Numbered from the stretch's first letter, positions 16,474-25,612 are shown. The stretch is 64,000 bases of DNA from Deltaproteobacteria bacterium (GCA_016935365.1 JAFGRB010000138.1:1-64000); one strand, 5' to 3'. The notes: a model not told the origin generated them from the letters alone. Translations and numbers: made by a program.

Positions 16474-17178
16474 GTGAAATCCGGACCGGGCGACCAGGCT
16501 GGGCAGCGGGCAGCGTTCTTCGCCAACGTGGGGCACGACCTCAAGACACCGCTGAACGGGATCATCGGTTTCGCCAGCGTGCTGCTCGCGGATCTGGCCG
16601 GTGATCCGGAGCGCGTCAGGCAGGTCCGGATGATCTACACGAGCGCCCAGAAGCTGCTCGCGCGCATCGAGGCCTTCCTGGACTACACGCGGCTCGAGGC
16701 GGGCCAGCTCCAACTGCGGCCCGAATGGATCTTGCCGGGTGATTTCCTGCGCCAGCTCGCGGAGCCCTTGCGGCCCGAGGCCGAGCAGTCCGGCATGCGG
16801 ATCGAGGTCAGGTCGCAGCAAGCGCCGTCGCGCATCCGCACCGACGCACGCCTGCTCGGCCGGGTGCTGGGCGAGCTGCTGACGAATGCGGTCCGCTATG
16901 GCCAGCAGGGTCGTATCGAGGCGAGCGTGCGTGCGTTGCCCCAGTGCGTGGTCGGCTTCGAGCTACGGGACGAGGGCATCGGGATGGCGGCCGAGGCGCT
17001 CGGGCGCCTGCGCGAGAGCCTGTCCGGCACGGGCTTCGAGGGCCTGGGCCTGGGCCTGGCGATCGCCCGACAGGCCGCCGGTGCGCTGGGCGGACGCGTC
17101 GAGGTGGACTCGGAGCCCGGCAGGGGCTGTGTCTTCCAGCTCGTCTTGCAGCTCGCTCGAGGCGACATCGAGCCCTGA
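16474..17178 (+). CDS. Sensorless histidine kinase
   Basis: A 234-aa protein made only of HisKA and HATPase parts. The acceptor His is in FFANVGHDLKTPLNGIIGF (about residue 22). The ATPase has ELLTNAVRYG, LRDEGIGM and FEGLGLGLAIA. There is no sensor domain, membrane segment or receiver. The GTG at 16474 is chosen because GGGAGGGG lies 7-10 bases upstream; a GTG at 16465 overlapping the DedA stop is also in frame. A weak stem-loop with a short T-run follows at 17225-17248. It may receive its signal by interaction with the adjacent membrane proteins; nothing shows this directly. Confidence 0.85.
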   Translation: MKSGPGDQAGQRAAFFANVGHDLKTPLNGIIGFASVLLADLAGDPERVRQVRMIYTSAQKLLARIEAFLDYTRLEAGQLQLRPEWILPGDFLRQLAEPLRPEAEQSGMRIEVRSQQAPSRIRTDARLLGRVLGELLTNAVRYGQQGRIEASVRALPQCVVGFELRDEGIGMAAEALGRLRESLSGTGFEGLGLGLAIARQAAGALGGRVEVDSEPGRGCVFQLVLQLARGDIEP

Positions 17179-17349
17179 CGCGGCAGGCGCCTGCGCGGAC
17201 CGCGAAAGGGGTTCCCCGGCCGGGGCCGGCAAGAAGACGGCCGGCTTTGATGCAATGCGTTGTTTCGTGGTGGGAAATTCGGAGCGTCATCCGGGCAGCC
17301 AACCTTGGTATCCCGCTTGCAGGACCGGTGGGCAAAGGAGGCCGAAAAG

Positions 17350-18108
17350 GTGAAAAAGACGGCGAACCTCCTGCTCATCCTGCCCAACCTCTTCACGGTC
17401 TCGAGCATCTTCTGCGGCCTGTACGCCATCGTCGAGGCGGCCGGCGGCGGGTTCTACCGGGCAGCCGTGGCCATCCTCTTCGCAGCCGTCTTCGATGCGG
17501 CCGACGGCCGGGTGGCTCGGCTGACACGAACCCAGAGCCAGTTCGGTCTCCAGCTCGACTCGCTGGCGGACGTGATCTCCTTCGGGGTCGCACCGGCCAT
17601 GCTGGCGTACTTCTGGGCGCTCTCGCCTCTAGGCTGGCTGGGGCTGGCCGGTGCCTGCGCGTATGCGATCTGCGGCGCGCTTCGCCTGGCGCGCTTCAAC
17701 GTGTTGAGCGCATCCGGCAGCCTGCCGCCAAAGCACTTCCTGGGCCTGCCCATTCCGATCGCGGCCGCGTCCGTCGTCTCGCTGGTGCTCGCCGTGCGCT
17801 CGGGCGAGCTGGGCATGCTCAAGCCCGGCGTCGTGCTCGGTATGCTGCTCTTGCTGGCGCTGCTGATGGTCAGCAACGTGCGCTACCGGACCTTCAAGAA
17901 GCTCAAGGCCACCCGCCGATCCATGGGCGTCGTGCTCGCGCTCGCGGTCATGGTCCTGGTGGCCGCCTGGAAGACCAGCTTCAGCCTGATCCTGGCCGTG
18001 ATCGTCAACGGCTTCGTGATCGACGGCCTGGTCGAGGAAGGCGTGCGGCTCGTGGGTCGCAAGCGGGTGCGCCGCGAGGATGCAGAGGAGCAGGAGCGAC
18101 TCGGCTGA
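17350..18108 (+). CDS. pssA: CDP-diacylglycerol--serine O-phosphatidyltransferase
   Basis: A 252-aa integral membrane enzyme making phosphatidylserine from CDP-diacylglycerol and serine, the first step to phosphatidylethanolamine. The CDP-alcohol phosphotransferase signature is intact: DG-x2-AR-x8-G-x3-D-x3-D, starting at DAADGRVAR (about residue 53). About seven hydrophobic segments are seen, and SNVRYRTFKKLK fits the PssA subfamily. The GTG at 17350 is selected because AAAGGAGG lies exactly 8 bases upstream (17334-17341); a longer frame from TTG at 17260 lacks a ribosome site. It converges on the diaphorase gene ending at 18116. Confidence 0.9.
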   Translation: MKKTANLLLILPNLFTVSSIFCGLYAIVEAAGGGFYRAAVAILFAAVFDAADGRVARLTRTQSQFGLQLDSLADVISFGVAPAMLAYFWALSPLGWLGLAGACAYAICGALRLARFNVLSASGSLPPKHFLGLPIPIAAASVVSLVLAVRSGELGMLKPGVVLGMLLLLALLMVSNVRYRTFKKLKATRRSMGVVLALAVMVLVAAWKTSFSLILAVIVNGFVIDGLVEEGVRLVGRKRVRREDAEEQERLG

Positions 18109-18120
18109 GCGGCGCTCAGC
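18104..18120. terminator. Stem-loop spanning both convergent stop codons
   Basis: A perfect 7-bp stem (18104-18110 with 18114-18120) with a 3-base loop covers the stop codons of pssA (plus) and the HoxU-like gene (minus). It could end or protect both transcripts, but there is no T-run on either side. Confidence 0.35.
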
Positions 18121-18859
18121 GGCAGTCCGGGCAGCGGTCGAAGTGGCTCCGCTCGACCCCGATCTTGTCGGCGAAGTGCATGATCTGGAAGGTGGGGGCG
18201 AAGGGCCGCCCGCAGGCGGCGCACTTCTGCATCGGCAGGTCGCGGTGCCACTTGAGGATCCGGCGCATCTGCTCGGTCTCCTCGATGCCGATGCAGCTCG
18301 TCGGGCAGACGAAGACGCAGGCGCCGCAGCCGATGCAGGCCTCGGCCACGTCGTCATACGGGCTCTCCATGCGCTTGTGGAGCCCCCGGCCGGCGAAGGC
18401 GATGGCGTGGGCGCCGACCACCTCGTTGCAGACCCGGTTGCACAGACCGCACAGGATGCAGGCGTTGTCTGCGTGCTCCTCGTCGGTGACGAAAGGCGTG
18501 TCCTCCACGCCGTACTCGGCGGCCAGGCTGCGCAGCTCTTCCGCTTCGGGTGCCATGGCCAGCAGCAGCTGCAGGATCGTCCGGCGGTGCCGGACGACTC
18601 GATCGGTGTCCAGGAAGACCTCGATGCCTTCCTGGAGCGGGTAGTTGCACGAGGTGGTGAGCTTCTGGCGGCGGCCTCTCTTCACCTCGACCAGGCACAG
18701 CCGGCAGGCGCCGTACGGGCTGACCGCCTCGTGATAGCACAGAGAGGGGACCTCGTAGCCGTGTCTTCGGATGGCCGCCAGCAGGCTCTCGCCGCGGGTG
18801 CCCTCGTGGCTGCGGCCGTTGATCTGGAAGCGGACCGTTTTGTCGTCGGGCGGTTCCAT
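18116..18859 (-). CDS. HoxU/NuoG-N-like iron-sulfur subunit
   Basis: A 247-aa electron-transfer subunit. Residues 8-85 are a plant-type 2Fe-2S ferredoxin domain (CYHEAVSPYGACRLC and a later Cys in TTSCNYP). Two 4Fe-4S motifs follow (CILCGLCNRVC near 133 and CIGCGACVFVCPTSC near 174). The His-Cys 4Fe-4S motif that HoxU, HndD and NuoG carry between these parts is missing: after RRTILQLLLA the expected Cys residues are absent. The C-terminus has CAACG and CPDC, a likely zinc ribbon or extra metal site. It is the last gene of the pyruvate oxidoreductase-diaphorase operon, 16 bases after the NuoF-like gene. It probably passes electrons between the diaphorase and the ferredoxin-type subunits. Confidence 0.85.
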   Translation of the reverse strand: MEPPDDKTVRFQINGRSHEGTRGESLLAAIRRHGYEVPSLCYHEAVSPYGACRLCLVEVKRGRRQKLTTSCNYPLQEGIEVFLDTDRVVRHRRTILQLLLAMAPEAEELRSLAAEYGVEDTPFVTDEEHADNACILCGLCNRVCNEVVGAHAIAFAGRGLHKRMESPYDDVAEACIGCGACVFVCPTSCIGIEETEQMRRILKWHRDLPMQKCAACGRPFAPTFQIMHFADKIGVERSHFDRCPDCR

Positions 18860-18875
18860 CGGCTGCTCCTGTGGG

Positions 18876-20768
18876 TTACTCCACGCAGACCGCGTCGTAC
18901 TTGCAGACGTCCATGCAGACGCCGCACTTGATGCACTTGTCCTGGTCGATGACGTGGGGCTTTTTCTTCTCGCCGCTGATGCACTCCTGGGGGCACTTTC
19001 GAGCGCAGATCAAGCAACCGGTGCATTTCTCCGCGTCGATGGAGTAGCGGATGAGCGCCTTGCACACGCCGGCCCGGCACTTCTTGTTCCGGATGTGCTC
19101 CTCGTACTCCTCCCGGAAGTACTTCAAGGTCGACCGCAGGGGGTTGGGGGCCGTCTGACCCAGAGCGCACAGGGAGGCCTCGGCGATGGTCTCGCCGAGG
19201 TCCTGCAGCAGCGTCAGGTCGCCCTCGCGCCCCTTGCCCTCGCGGATGCGATCGATGATGATGCACAGCTGCTTGAGCCCCTCGCGGCAGGTGACGCACT
19301 TGCCGCAGGACTCGTCCGCCAGGAAATGCAGGAAGTAGCCGGCGATGTCGACCATGCAGGTCGACTCGTCCATCACGATCATGCCGCCGGAGCCCATCAT
19401 GGAGCCGACCTCGGTCAGGCGGTCGAAGTCCACCTCGAGATCGAGCTTCTCCTCGGGGATGCATCCGCCCGAAGGGCCGCCGGTCTGGACGGCCTTGAAC
19501 TTCTTGCCGCCGATGATGCCGCCGCCGATCTCGTAGATGATGTGGCGCAGCGTCGCGCCCATGGGCACCTCGACGAGGCCGGTGTTGTTGACCTTGCCCA
19601 CCAGGGCGAAGATCTTGGTGCCCTTGGATCCGCCCCAGGGGTTGTCGGACACGTCGCCCGTGCCGATGCTCGTGAACCAGTCCACGCCCCGGTCGATGAT
19701 CAGCGGGACGTTGGCCCATGTCTCGACGTTGTTGAGGTTGGTGGGCAGGTCGTGGAGCCCCGACTCCACCGTGTGGATGTGCTTGGCGCGCGGCTCGCCG
19801 ACCTCGCCCTCGATCGAGGCCATCAAGGCGGTCGACTCGCCGCAGACGAAGGCCCCCCCGCCTTTGTTGATCCGGATGTCGAAGTCGAGCTCGGAGCCGA
19901 GGATCTTCTCTCCCAGCAAGCCCATCTCGCGGGCCTGCTCCAGCGCGATGCCCAGCCTCTCGACCGCCAGCGGGTACTCGTTGCGGATGTAGACGTAGCC
20001 CTTGGGCTTGCCGGGCATGCCGATCGCGTAGGCGCCGATGATCATCCCCTCGATCACCAGGTGCGGGTTGCCCTCCATGAGCGAACGGTCCATGAACGCG
20101 CCCGGATCGCCCTCGTCGGCATTGCAGATCACGTAGCGCACGCCGTCGGGGCTGTGCGCGGCGCGGCAGCTCTCCCACTTGACCCCGGCGGGAAAACCGC
20201 CACCGCCGCGGCCGCGCAGGCCGCTCGCCTTGACCGCCGCGCAGACCTCCTCGGGCTCCATCTCGTCGAGCACCTTGGCCAGGGCCCGGTAGCCGCCGAT
20301 GGCCAGGTAGTCCTCGATGCGGGTCGGATCGATGAGCCCGTTGTTCGCGAGCAGGATCCGCTGCTGGTTCTTGTAGAAGGGCACGTCTTTCTCGTGCTCG
20401 TAGGTCTTGCCCCCGGCGTCCGCGTACAGGAGGCGCTCGATCACCTCGCCCGCCTGGACGGACTTTTCGATGATCTCGTCGACGTCGTCGAGCTGGACGC
20501 GCTGGTAGAACGTGCCTTCGGGGTGGATGACCACCAGGGGACCGCGCTCGCAGAATCCGTGGCAGCCGGTCAGGCGCAGCGCGACCTCGCCCTCGAGGCC
20601 GTGCCCTTCGATCGAGGAAGCGAAGGCCTCGGCCAGCTTCTTCGCGCCGTATGCGCAGCAGCCCGTGCCGGCGCAGACCGAGACCACTTTCTGCTCGGGA
20701 TCCCTGGACGCGCCGATCTTCTCCTGCAGCGACAGGAGCTCTTTCGTGCTCTGGAGTCGTTTGGCCAT
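18876..20768 (-). CDS. NuoF/HoxF/HndC-like NADH-binding flavoprotein subunit
   Basis: A 630-aa subunit that exchanges electrons between NAD(P)H and iron-sulfur clusters through FMN. Residues 25-120 are a thioredoxin-like 2Fe-2S domain (CAGTGCC and LTGCHGFC). The NuoF core follows with [28 protein letters not shown] and [13 protein letters not shown] for NADH and FMN, a SLBB segment, and the N3-type cluster CGKCVTC with the distant Cys in LCALGQ. The C-terminus adds two 4Fe-4S motifs ([30 protein letters not shown]). The layout matches HndC or HydB of soluble hydrogenase complexes rather than complex I NuoF. It sits 4 bases after the NuoE-like gene. Confidence 0.93.
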   Translation of the reverse strand: MAKRLQSTKELLSLQEKIGASRDPEQKVVSVCAGTGCCAYGAKKLAEAFASSIEGHGLEGEVALRLTGCHGFCERGPLVVIHPEGTFYQRVQLDDVDEIIEKSVQAGEVIERLLYADAGGKTYEHEKDVPFYKNQQRILLANNGLIDPTRIEDYLAIGGYRALAKVLDEMEPEEVCAAVKASGLRGRGGGGFPAGVKWESCRAAHSPDGVRYVICNADEGDPGAFMDRSLMEGNPHLVIEGMIIGAYAIGMPGKPKGYVYIRNEYPLAVERLGIALEQAREMGLLGEKILGSELDFDIRINKGGGAFVCGESTALMASIEGEVGEPRAKHIHTVESGLHDLPTNLNNVETWANVPLIIDRGVDWFTSIGTGDVSDNPWGGSKGTKIFALVGKVNNTGLVEVPMGATLRHIIYEIGGGIIGGKKFKAVQTGGPSGGCIPEEKLDLEVDFDRLTEVGSMMGSGGMIVMDESTCMVDIAGYFLHFLADESCGKCVTCREGLKQLCIIIDRIREGKGREGDLTLLQDLGETIAEASLCALGQTAPNPLRSTLKYFREEYEEHIRNKKCRAGVCKALIRYSIDAEKCTGCLICARKCPQECISGEKKKPHVIDQDKCIKCGVCMDVCKYDAVCVE

Positions 20769-20772
20769 GGCG

Positions 20773-21237
20773 TCAGCCCTGCTCTTTCTTCAGATTCTTC
20801 ATCACCCGCTCGAGCTTGGTGGGCGTGATGTTGCCGTGGTACTCCCCGTCCAGGATGACCAGGGGGCCCAGGGCGCAGGCGCCCACGCAGTTGACGGTCT
20901 CGAGGGTGAGCTTCATGTCCGCGGTCGTCTCTCCTGCCTTGACGTCGAAGTCGCGCCCGATCTGCTCCACCAGCTTCGGCGCGCCGCGCACGTGACAGGC
21001 GGTTCCCATGCAGACCGTGCAGATGTGCTTGCCGCGCGGCTTCAAGGAGAAGGCGGAGAAGAAAGTCGCCAGAGAGTAGATCCGCGACATCGGCACGCCG
21101 ATGCGCTCCGAGACCCGTCCGAGGTCCTCCCGCGGCAGGTAGTTCTCTTCCTTCTGGATATCCATCAGGATGGCCAGCAGGGCAGACGGGTCGCGATCGT
21201 GCCTGTCGAGAATGACGTTCAGCTTTGCGTCGTCCAT
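20773..21237 (-). CDS. NuoE/HndA-like 2Fe-2S subunit
   Basis: A 154-aa thioredoxin-like 2Fe-2S protein. It has the NuoE helical N-terminus ([23 protein letters not shown]) and four cluster Cys residues in CMGTAC and CVGACALGP. It is the usual partner of a NuoF-like flavoprotein. It lies 23 bases after the pyruvate oxidoreductase beta gene and 4 bases before the NuoF-like gene, all on the same strand, so the diaphorase subunits are made together with pyruvate:ferredoxin oxidoreductase. Confidence 0.93.
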   Translation of the reverse strand: MDDAKLNVILDRHDRDPSALLAILMDIQKEENYLPREDLGRVSERIGVPMSRIYSLATFFSAFSLKPRGKHICTVCMGTACHVRGAPKLVEQIGRDFDVKAGETTADMKLTLETVNCVGACALGPLVILDGEYHGNITPTKLERVMKNLKKEQG

Positions 21238-21260
21238 GCCTTCGGGCTCCTTGTCCGATC

Positions 21261-22190
21261 TCAGATCTTCCTGCCCTCACGGTTCTCGAGCTTGCGGTAC
21301 TCCTCGGCCACGCGCTTCTCGATCTCCGCGATCGTCTTCTCGTCGAGGTGCCGGAACCGGCCCTGCGGCTTGAGGTAATCCCGGAGCGGCTGCAGCTCGG
21401 GCGTGGGCACGGTGATCCGCAGCCGGCCGTCGACGATCTCGTACAGCGGGGCCACGCCGGTCCGGACCGCCTTGCGCCCGATGGCGATGGCCAGCTCGGG
21501 CGCCATGCGCCAGCCGGTCGGGCAAGCGGAGAAGATGTGCAGGTAGGCCGGGCCGCGGGCCGCGGCCGCCTTGCGCACTTTCTCGGCCAGGTCGAACGGG
21601 AAGCTCGGGTTGGCTGTGGCCACGTAGGGCACGTCGTGGGCGGCGACGATCAGCGGGACGTTCTTCTTCCAGGTCTGCTGGCCGATGCTCAGGCTGCCGG
21701 CCGGGGATGTCGTGGTGGAGGCGCCCATGGGTGTCGACGACGAGCGCTGGATGCCGGTGTTCATGTAGGCTTCATTGTCGTAGCAGATGTAGATCATGTC
21801 GTGGCCGCGCTCCATCGCACCGCTGAGCGCCTGGATGCCGATGTCCGCTGTGCCCCCGTCGCCGCCCATGCCGACGACCGTGATCCGCCGCTTGGGGAGC
21901 CGGCCCTTCTTCGCCAGGATGTCCAGGCCGGACTCGATGCCCGAGGCCACCGCCGCGGCGTTCTCGAAGGCCACGTGGATCCAGGGAACGCTCCAGGCCG
22001 TGTCGGGATAGGAAGACGAGATGATCTCCATGCAGCCGGTGGCCGAGGCGACCATCGTGTTGCGCCCCAGGATGCTGTGGACCATGCGGACGGCCAGGGC
22101 CTCGCCGCAGCCCTGGCATGCGCGGTGGCCGGAGACGAAGCGGTTTTCGGTGGGCCAGAGCCGCGCCGCGAACACGTTCAGCGATTCCAT
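21261..22190 (-). CDS. porB: Pyruvate:ferredoxin oxidoreductase, beta subunit
   Basis: A 309-aa thiamine-diphosphate subunit of 2-oxoacid:ferredoxin oxidoreductase. Seen are the cluster Cys residues in HRACQGCGEA, ATGCMEI, and the ThDP/Mg loop GMGGDGGTADIG followed by YICYDNEAYMNTG, characteristic of PorB rather than the branched-chain or oxoglutarate enzymes. A further conserved Cys lies in FSACPTGW. The ATG at 22190 starts 2 bases after the alpha-subunit stop with GGGAG upstream. The reaction is pyruvate + CoA + oxidised ferredoxin to acetyl-CoA + CO2. Confidence 0.94.
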   Translation of the reverse strand: MESLNVFAARLWPTENRFVSGHRACQGCGEALAVRMVHSILGRNTMVASATGCMEIISSSYPDTAWSVPWIHVAFENAAAVASGIESGLDILAKKGRLPKRRITVVGMGGDGGTADIGIQALSGAMERGHDMIYICYDNEAYMNTGIQRSSSTPMGASTTTSPAGSLSIGQQTWKKNVPLIVAAHDVPYVATANPSFPFDLAEKVRKAAAARGPAYLHIFSACPTGWRMAPELAIAIGRKAVRTGVAPLYEIVDGRLRITVPTPELQPLRDYLKPQGRFRHLDEKTIAEIEKRVAEEYRKLENREGRKI

Positions 22191-22192
22191 GA

Positions 22193-23368
22193 TCACTCCC
22201 TCAGACCCACGAGCCGCGGCTCCGGCACCCGGCCGGTCTCGAGGGTATCGAACAGCGCGTCGAACATGGTGTCGAAGTCGGAGATGGGCACGTCGCGGCC
22301 TCCCAGCCCGGCCACGAACTCGACGACCCGCGGCCGCTGCTCGCGGTGGTAGAAGGCGGCCTTGATCTCCGAGGCCACCGGCCCGTAGGGCCCCCCGTAG
22401 GAGATGGCCCGGTCCATCACCCCGAGCACGGGCCTGCGGCCCACGGCGCGGTACAGGTCCTCGAAGGGGAAGGGCCTCCACAGCCGCAGCCGGAGCAGCC
22501 CGACTTTCTGCCCGCGCTCGCGGCGCAGGTCGACCGCCTCCATCGCCGTCTCGCCGAGCGCGCCCATGGTCAGCAGCAGCACCTCGGCGTCGTCGGCCCG
22601 GTAGGTCTCGACCGGCTTGTACTCGCGGCCGAAGTGCTTGCCGAAAGCGTCCAGGGTCTCCACGATCGGCCCGTAGGCGTCGGTGAGCAGAACCTGCTGG
22701 ACATGGTGGGTCTCGGTGTAGATGTCCGGGATGCCGACCGGGCCCATGCTGACCGGGGCGTCCACGTCGAGCCTGAGCAGCGGCTCGAAGGGCGGCAGGT
22801 ACGCCTGGACCGTCTCCTTGTCCGGCATGAGCACCGGCTCGATCGTGTGGGAGAGGATGAAGCCGTCGAAGTTGACCATCACCGGCAGGCTGACCCGCCG
22901 GTCCTCCGCCAGCCGAAAGGCCCAGATGGTCAGGTCCAGGGCCTGCTGGGCGTTCTCGGCGAAGATCTGCACCCAGCCGATGTCGCGCTCGGCCATCACG
23001 TCGGAGTGATCGTTCCAGATGCTGATGGGCCCGCTCAGGCTCCGGTTGGCCACCGACATGACGATCGGCAGCCGGAGCGCCGGGGCGATGAAGAGGATCT
23101 CGTGCATCAGGGCCAGGCCCTGGCTGGCCGTGGCGGTGTAGGTCCTGGCGCCGACCGCGCTGGTCCCGCAGCAGACGGACATGGCCGAGTGCTCGCTCTC
23201 GACCGGCACGAAGTTGGCGTGCAGCTTGCCGTCGGCCACCAGCTCGGACAGGTGCTCGACGATGTGGGTCTGGGGCGTGATGGGGTAGGCGGCCACGATG
23301 TCCGCATCGCAGAGGCAGACGGCCTCGGCGATGGCGATCGACGCCTCCATGCCGGTGCGCGTTTCCAT
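22193..23368 (-). CDS. porA: Pyruvate:ferredoxin oxidoreductase, alpha subunit
   Basis: A 391-aa alpha subunit with the family signature AYPITPQTHIVEHLSE near residue 28, ESEHSAMS near 57, and TASQGLALMHE near 81. The C-terminal half carries the transketolase-like domain. The ATG at 23368 overlaps the delta-subunit stop (TGATG), with GAGGAGGA just upstream, so translation is coupled. The PorA-type segment DGFILSHT supports pyruvate as the substrate; a related 2-oxoacid is possible. Confidence 0.94.
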   Translation of the reverse strand: METRTGMEASIAIAEAVCLCDADIVAAYPITPQTHIVEHLSELVADGKLHANFVPVESEHSAMSVCCGTSAVGARTYTATASQGLALMHEILFIAPALRLPIVMSVANRSLSGPISIWNDHSDVMAERDIGWVQIFAENAQQALDLTIWAFRLAEDRRVSLPVMVNFDGFILSHTIEPVLMPDKETVQAYLPPFEPLLRLDVDAPVSMGPVGIPDIYTETHHVQQVLLTDAYGPIVETLDAFGKHFGREYKPVETYRADDAEVLLLTMGALGETAMEAVDLRRERGQKVGLLRLRLWRPFPFEDLYRAVGRRPVLGVMDRAISYGGPYGPVASEIKAAFYHREQRPRVVEFVAGLGGRDVPISDFDTMFDALFDTLETGRVPEPRLVGLRE

Positions 23369-23676
23369 CAGTCCTCCTCCTCGACCATGCGGATGCAGCC
23401 CGTCGGGCATTCGTGGAGGCAGATCCCGCAGCCCTTGCAGTAGTCCAGGTCCGCGTTCGGATAGCCGTCCGGCTGGAACAGCACGCAGCCCTCGGGGCAG
23501 AAGATCACGCACACGCCGCAGCGAATGCAGTGCTCGCTGTTCCAGACCGGCCGGGACGAGCGCCAATCGCCGGTCTTGTAGTAGCGGGCGCTGCCCGGCA
23601 CGTCGATGGCCGAGCCGACGGCCAGCTCGGTCCACTTGGGCTTGGCGCTTTGTCTTCTCACTGGGCTTCCCTCCAT
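23368..23676 (-). CDS. porD: Pyruvate:ferredoxin oxidoreductase, delta subunit (ferredoxin)
   Basis: A 102-aa 2[4Fe-4S] ferredoxin-like subunit. The two cluster motifs CIRCGVCVIFCPEGC and CKGCGICLHECPTGC are complete. It conducts electrons out of the alpha/beta catalytic core. It starts 4 bases after the gamma-subunit stop; the ribosome site is poor, so coupling to upstream translation is likely. The four-gene order gamma-delta-alpha-beta is the standard one in archaea and anaerobic bacteria. Confidence 0.93.
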   Translation of the reverse strand: MEGSPVRRQSAKPKWTELAVGSAIDVPGSARYYKTGDWRSSRPVWNSEHCIRCGVCVIFCPEGCVLFQPDGYPNADLDYCKGCGICLHECPTGCIRMVEEED

Positions 23677-23680
23677 GGCG

Positions 23681-24235
23681 CTAGACCGCGTCGACGAGGA
23701 CGACTTCCTGCTGGGCTCGCTGGAAGGCCTGGATGTTCTTCGCGGCCAGGCGCCCGAAGCGGCTCTCGAACTGCTTCTCGAGGCTGGATGCCTCGACCAG
23801 GCCGACCGCGCGGACCAGCGCGCCGAGCATCGTGGTGTTGGTGATCACACGGCCGATCACCTCGCGCGCGATTCGGTTGGCATCCACGAGCGCGAGCTTG
23901 GCGACGATCCCGAAGTCCTTGCGGACCTCGTCGGCCGAACGGCTGGTGTTCAGGATCACGACACCATCTGCCACCAGCCCGTCGTCCACCTTAACCAGGC
24001 CGGGCAGCGCCGGGTCGAGCACCAGGACCGCGGTCGGCTCCTGGATGACGGTCCGGTTGCGGATCGGGCGGTCGGCCACCCGCGCGAAGGCCATCACCGG
24101 CGCGCCGCGCCGCTCGGGACCGAAAGAGGGGAAGGCCTGGGCGGACTTGCCCTCATCGATAGCGGCCTGGGCGAGCAGCTCGGCCGATGTGACCGCACCC
24201 TGACCGCCGCGTCCGTGGAATCGTACCTCGTGCAT
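23681..24235 (-). CDS. porC: Pyruvate:ferredoxin oxidoreductase, gamma subunit
   Basis: A 184-aa gamma subunit, which forms the CoA-binding part of the complex. The start HEVRFHGRGGQGAVTSAE and the later SFGPERRGAPV are typical. The ATG at 24235 has GGAGG 8 bases upstream; an upstream in-frame ATG at 24283 would add 16 residues not seen in the family. It is the first gene of a seven-gene minus-strand operon through to 18116. A possible promoter lies at 24284-24312. Confidence 0.92.
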   Translation of the reverse strand: MHEVRFHGRGGQGAVTSAELLAQAAIDEGKSAQAFPSFGPERRGAPVMAFARVADRPIRNRTVIQEPTAVLVLDPALPGLVKVDDGLVADGVVILNTSRSADEVRKDFGIVAKLALVDANRIAREVIGRVITNTTMLGALVRAVGLVEASSLEKQFESRFGRLAAKNIQAFQRAQQEVVLVDAV

Positions 24236-24283
24236 TTCGTCACCCTCCGCAGCGAGAACCGGCGGGCTAGAATTTTCGAGCAC

Positions 24284-24312
24284 TCCTTACTGCCGCGGTC
24301 TGTGGCTGTCAA
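24284..24312 (-). promoter_or_regulatory. Weak candidate promoter for the pyruvate oxidoreductase operon
   Basis: On the minus strand a perfect TTGACA (24312-24307) is followed after 17 bases by TAAGGA (24289-24284), a poor -10. It is divergent from the strong mglB promoter 29 bases away, so the two could share a regulator. Confidence 0.35.
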
Positions 24313-24340
24313 GCAAAACCCATTCCGAGCAAGGAAATGC

Positions 24341-24370
24341 TTGACACCCCGAATCGGTGGCGGCTATAGT
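24341..24370 (+). promoter_or_regulatory. Strong candidate promoter for mglBA
   Basis: TTGACA (24341-24346), an 18-base spacer and TATAGT (24365-24370) give a near-consensus sigma-70 promoter, about 90 bases before the mglB start. It probably drives mglBA and possibly the envelope genes downstream. Confidence 0.75.
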
Positions 24371-24462
24371 GCGGCTCGCCGCCGCCCGGGTATCGAGCTG
24401 GATCCCGGCGCGCCTGGCATGACGGGGAAGTACGCGCCGGCGGCTCGGATTTGGAGGGTTGA

Positions 24463-24945
24463 ATGGTCAGTCCTCAGATGGTGATGTACGAGGAGGAGTA
24501 CAACCAGATCAGCGCGATCTGCGATCGGCTCTACCGGGAAGCGAATGCCAAGGTCGTCTTCCTGGTCGACAAGAACGGGCAGCTGATCGCGAGCGCGGGC
24601 GAGGTGGAGAACATCGACACCACCTCCCTGGCCTCCTTGACCGCGGGCAACATCGCGGCGACCGGCGGGTTGGCCAAGTTGATCGGAGAGAAGGAGTTCT
24701 CCATCCTTTTCCACGAAGGAGAGCGGGACAACCTGCACATCTCCATCGTGGCGGGCCGCGTGATCCTGGTCGTGATCTTCGACAACCGCTCATCGCTCGG
24801 GCTGGTCCGGCTTCGGGTCAAGAAGACGACGCACGATCTGACCCAGATCTTCGACAATCTGCTGCGCAAGATCGAGGACCCAGCCGCCGGTTCTCCCTTC
24901 GCGGAGATCACCGACGAGGACATCGACAACCTGTTCAGCGACTAA
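24463..24945 (+). CDS. mglB: MglB, roadblock/LC7 polarity protein
   Basis: A 160-aa roadblock/LC7-domain protein, the GTPase-activating partner of MglA that keeps MglA off the lagging pole in Myxococcus. Long stretches match what I recall of Myxococcus MglB, for example VVFLVDKNGQLI, IDTTSLASLTAGN and the C-terminal AGSPFAEI..DIDNLF. The length is within one or two residues of the 159-aa Myxococcus protein. The ATG at 24463 has GGAGG upstream. It is followed after 21 bases by mglA, the standard order. Confidence 0.95.
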   Translation: MVSPQMVMYEEEYNQISAICDRLYREANAKVVFLVDKNGQLIASAGEVENIDTTSLASLTAGNIAATGGLAKLIGEKEFSILFHEGERDNLHISIVAGRVILVVIFDNRSSLGLVRLRVKKTTHDLTQIFDNLLRKIEDPAAGSPFAEITDEDIDNLFSD

Positions 24946-24966
24946 GTGGGGCTCGAGGGCGAGATC

Positions 24967-25554
<588 letters not shown>

Positions 25555-25581
25555 AAGCCCCCGGAACGCCCGCTAAAAGCG

Positions 25582-25612
25582 TTGACAGGCAGGGAAGAAT
25601 CTGGGCTAACTA
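25582..25612 (+). promoter_or_regulatory. Possible promoter ahead of the envelope-machine genes
   Basis: A perfect TTGACA (25582-25587) is followed by a poorly matched -10 candidate, TAACTA at 25607-25612 (19-base spacer). It lies in the 138-base gap between mglA and the next gene. Read-through from mglBA is equally possible. Confidence 0.35.

Noticed and set aside
17225-17248. Stem-loop with TTT after the sensorless histidine kinase
   Set aside because: Only a 6-bp stem with a 9-base loop and three T residues; too weak to call a terminator.
18876-24235. Reading the diaphorase genes as part of a respiratory complex I operon
   Set aside because: No membrane subunits (NuoA, H, J-N) are present, and the NuoF-like protein carries extra ferredoxin domains typical of soluble complexes.
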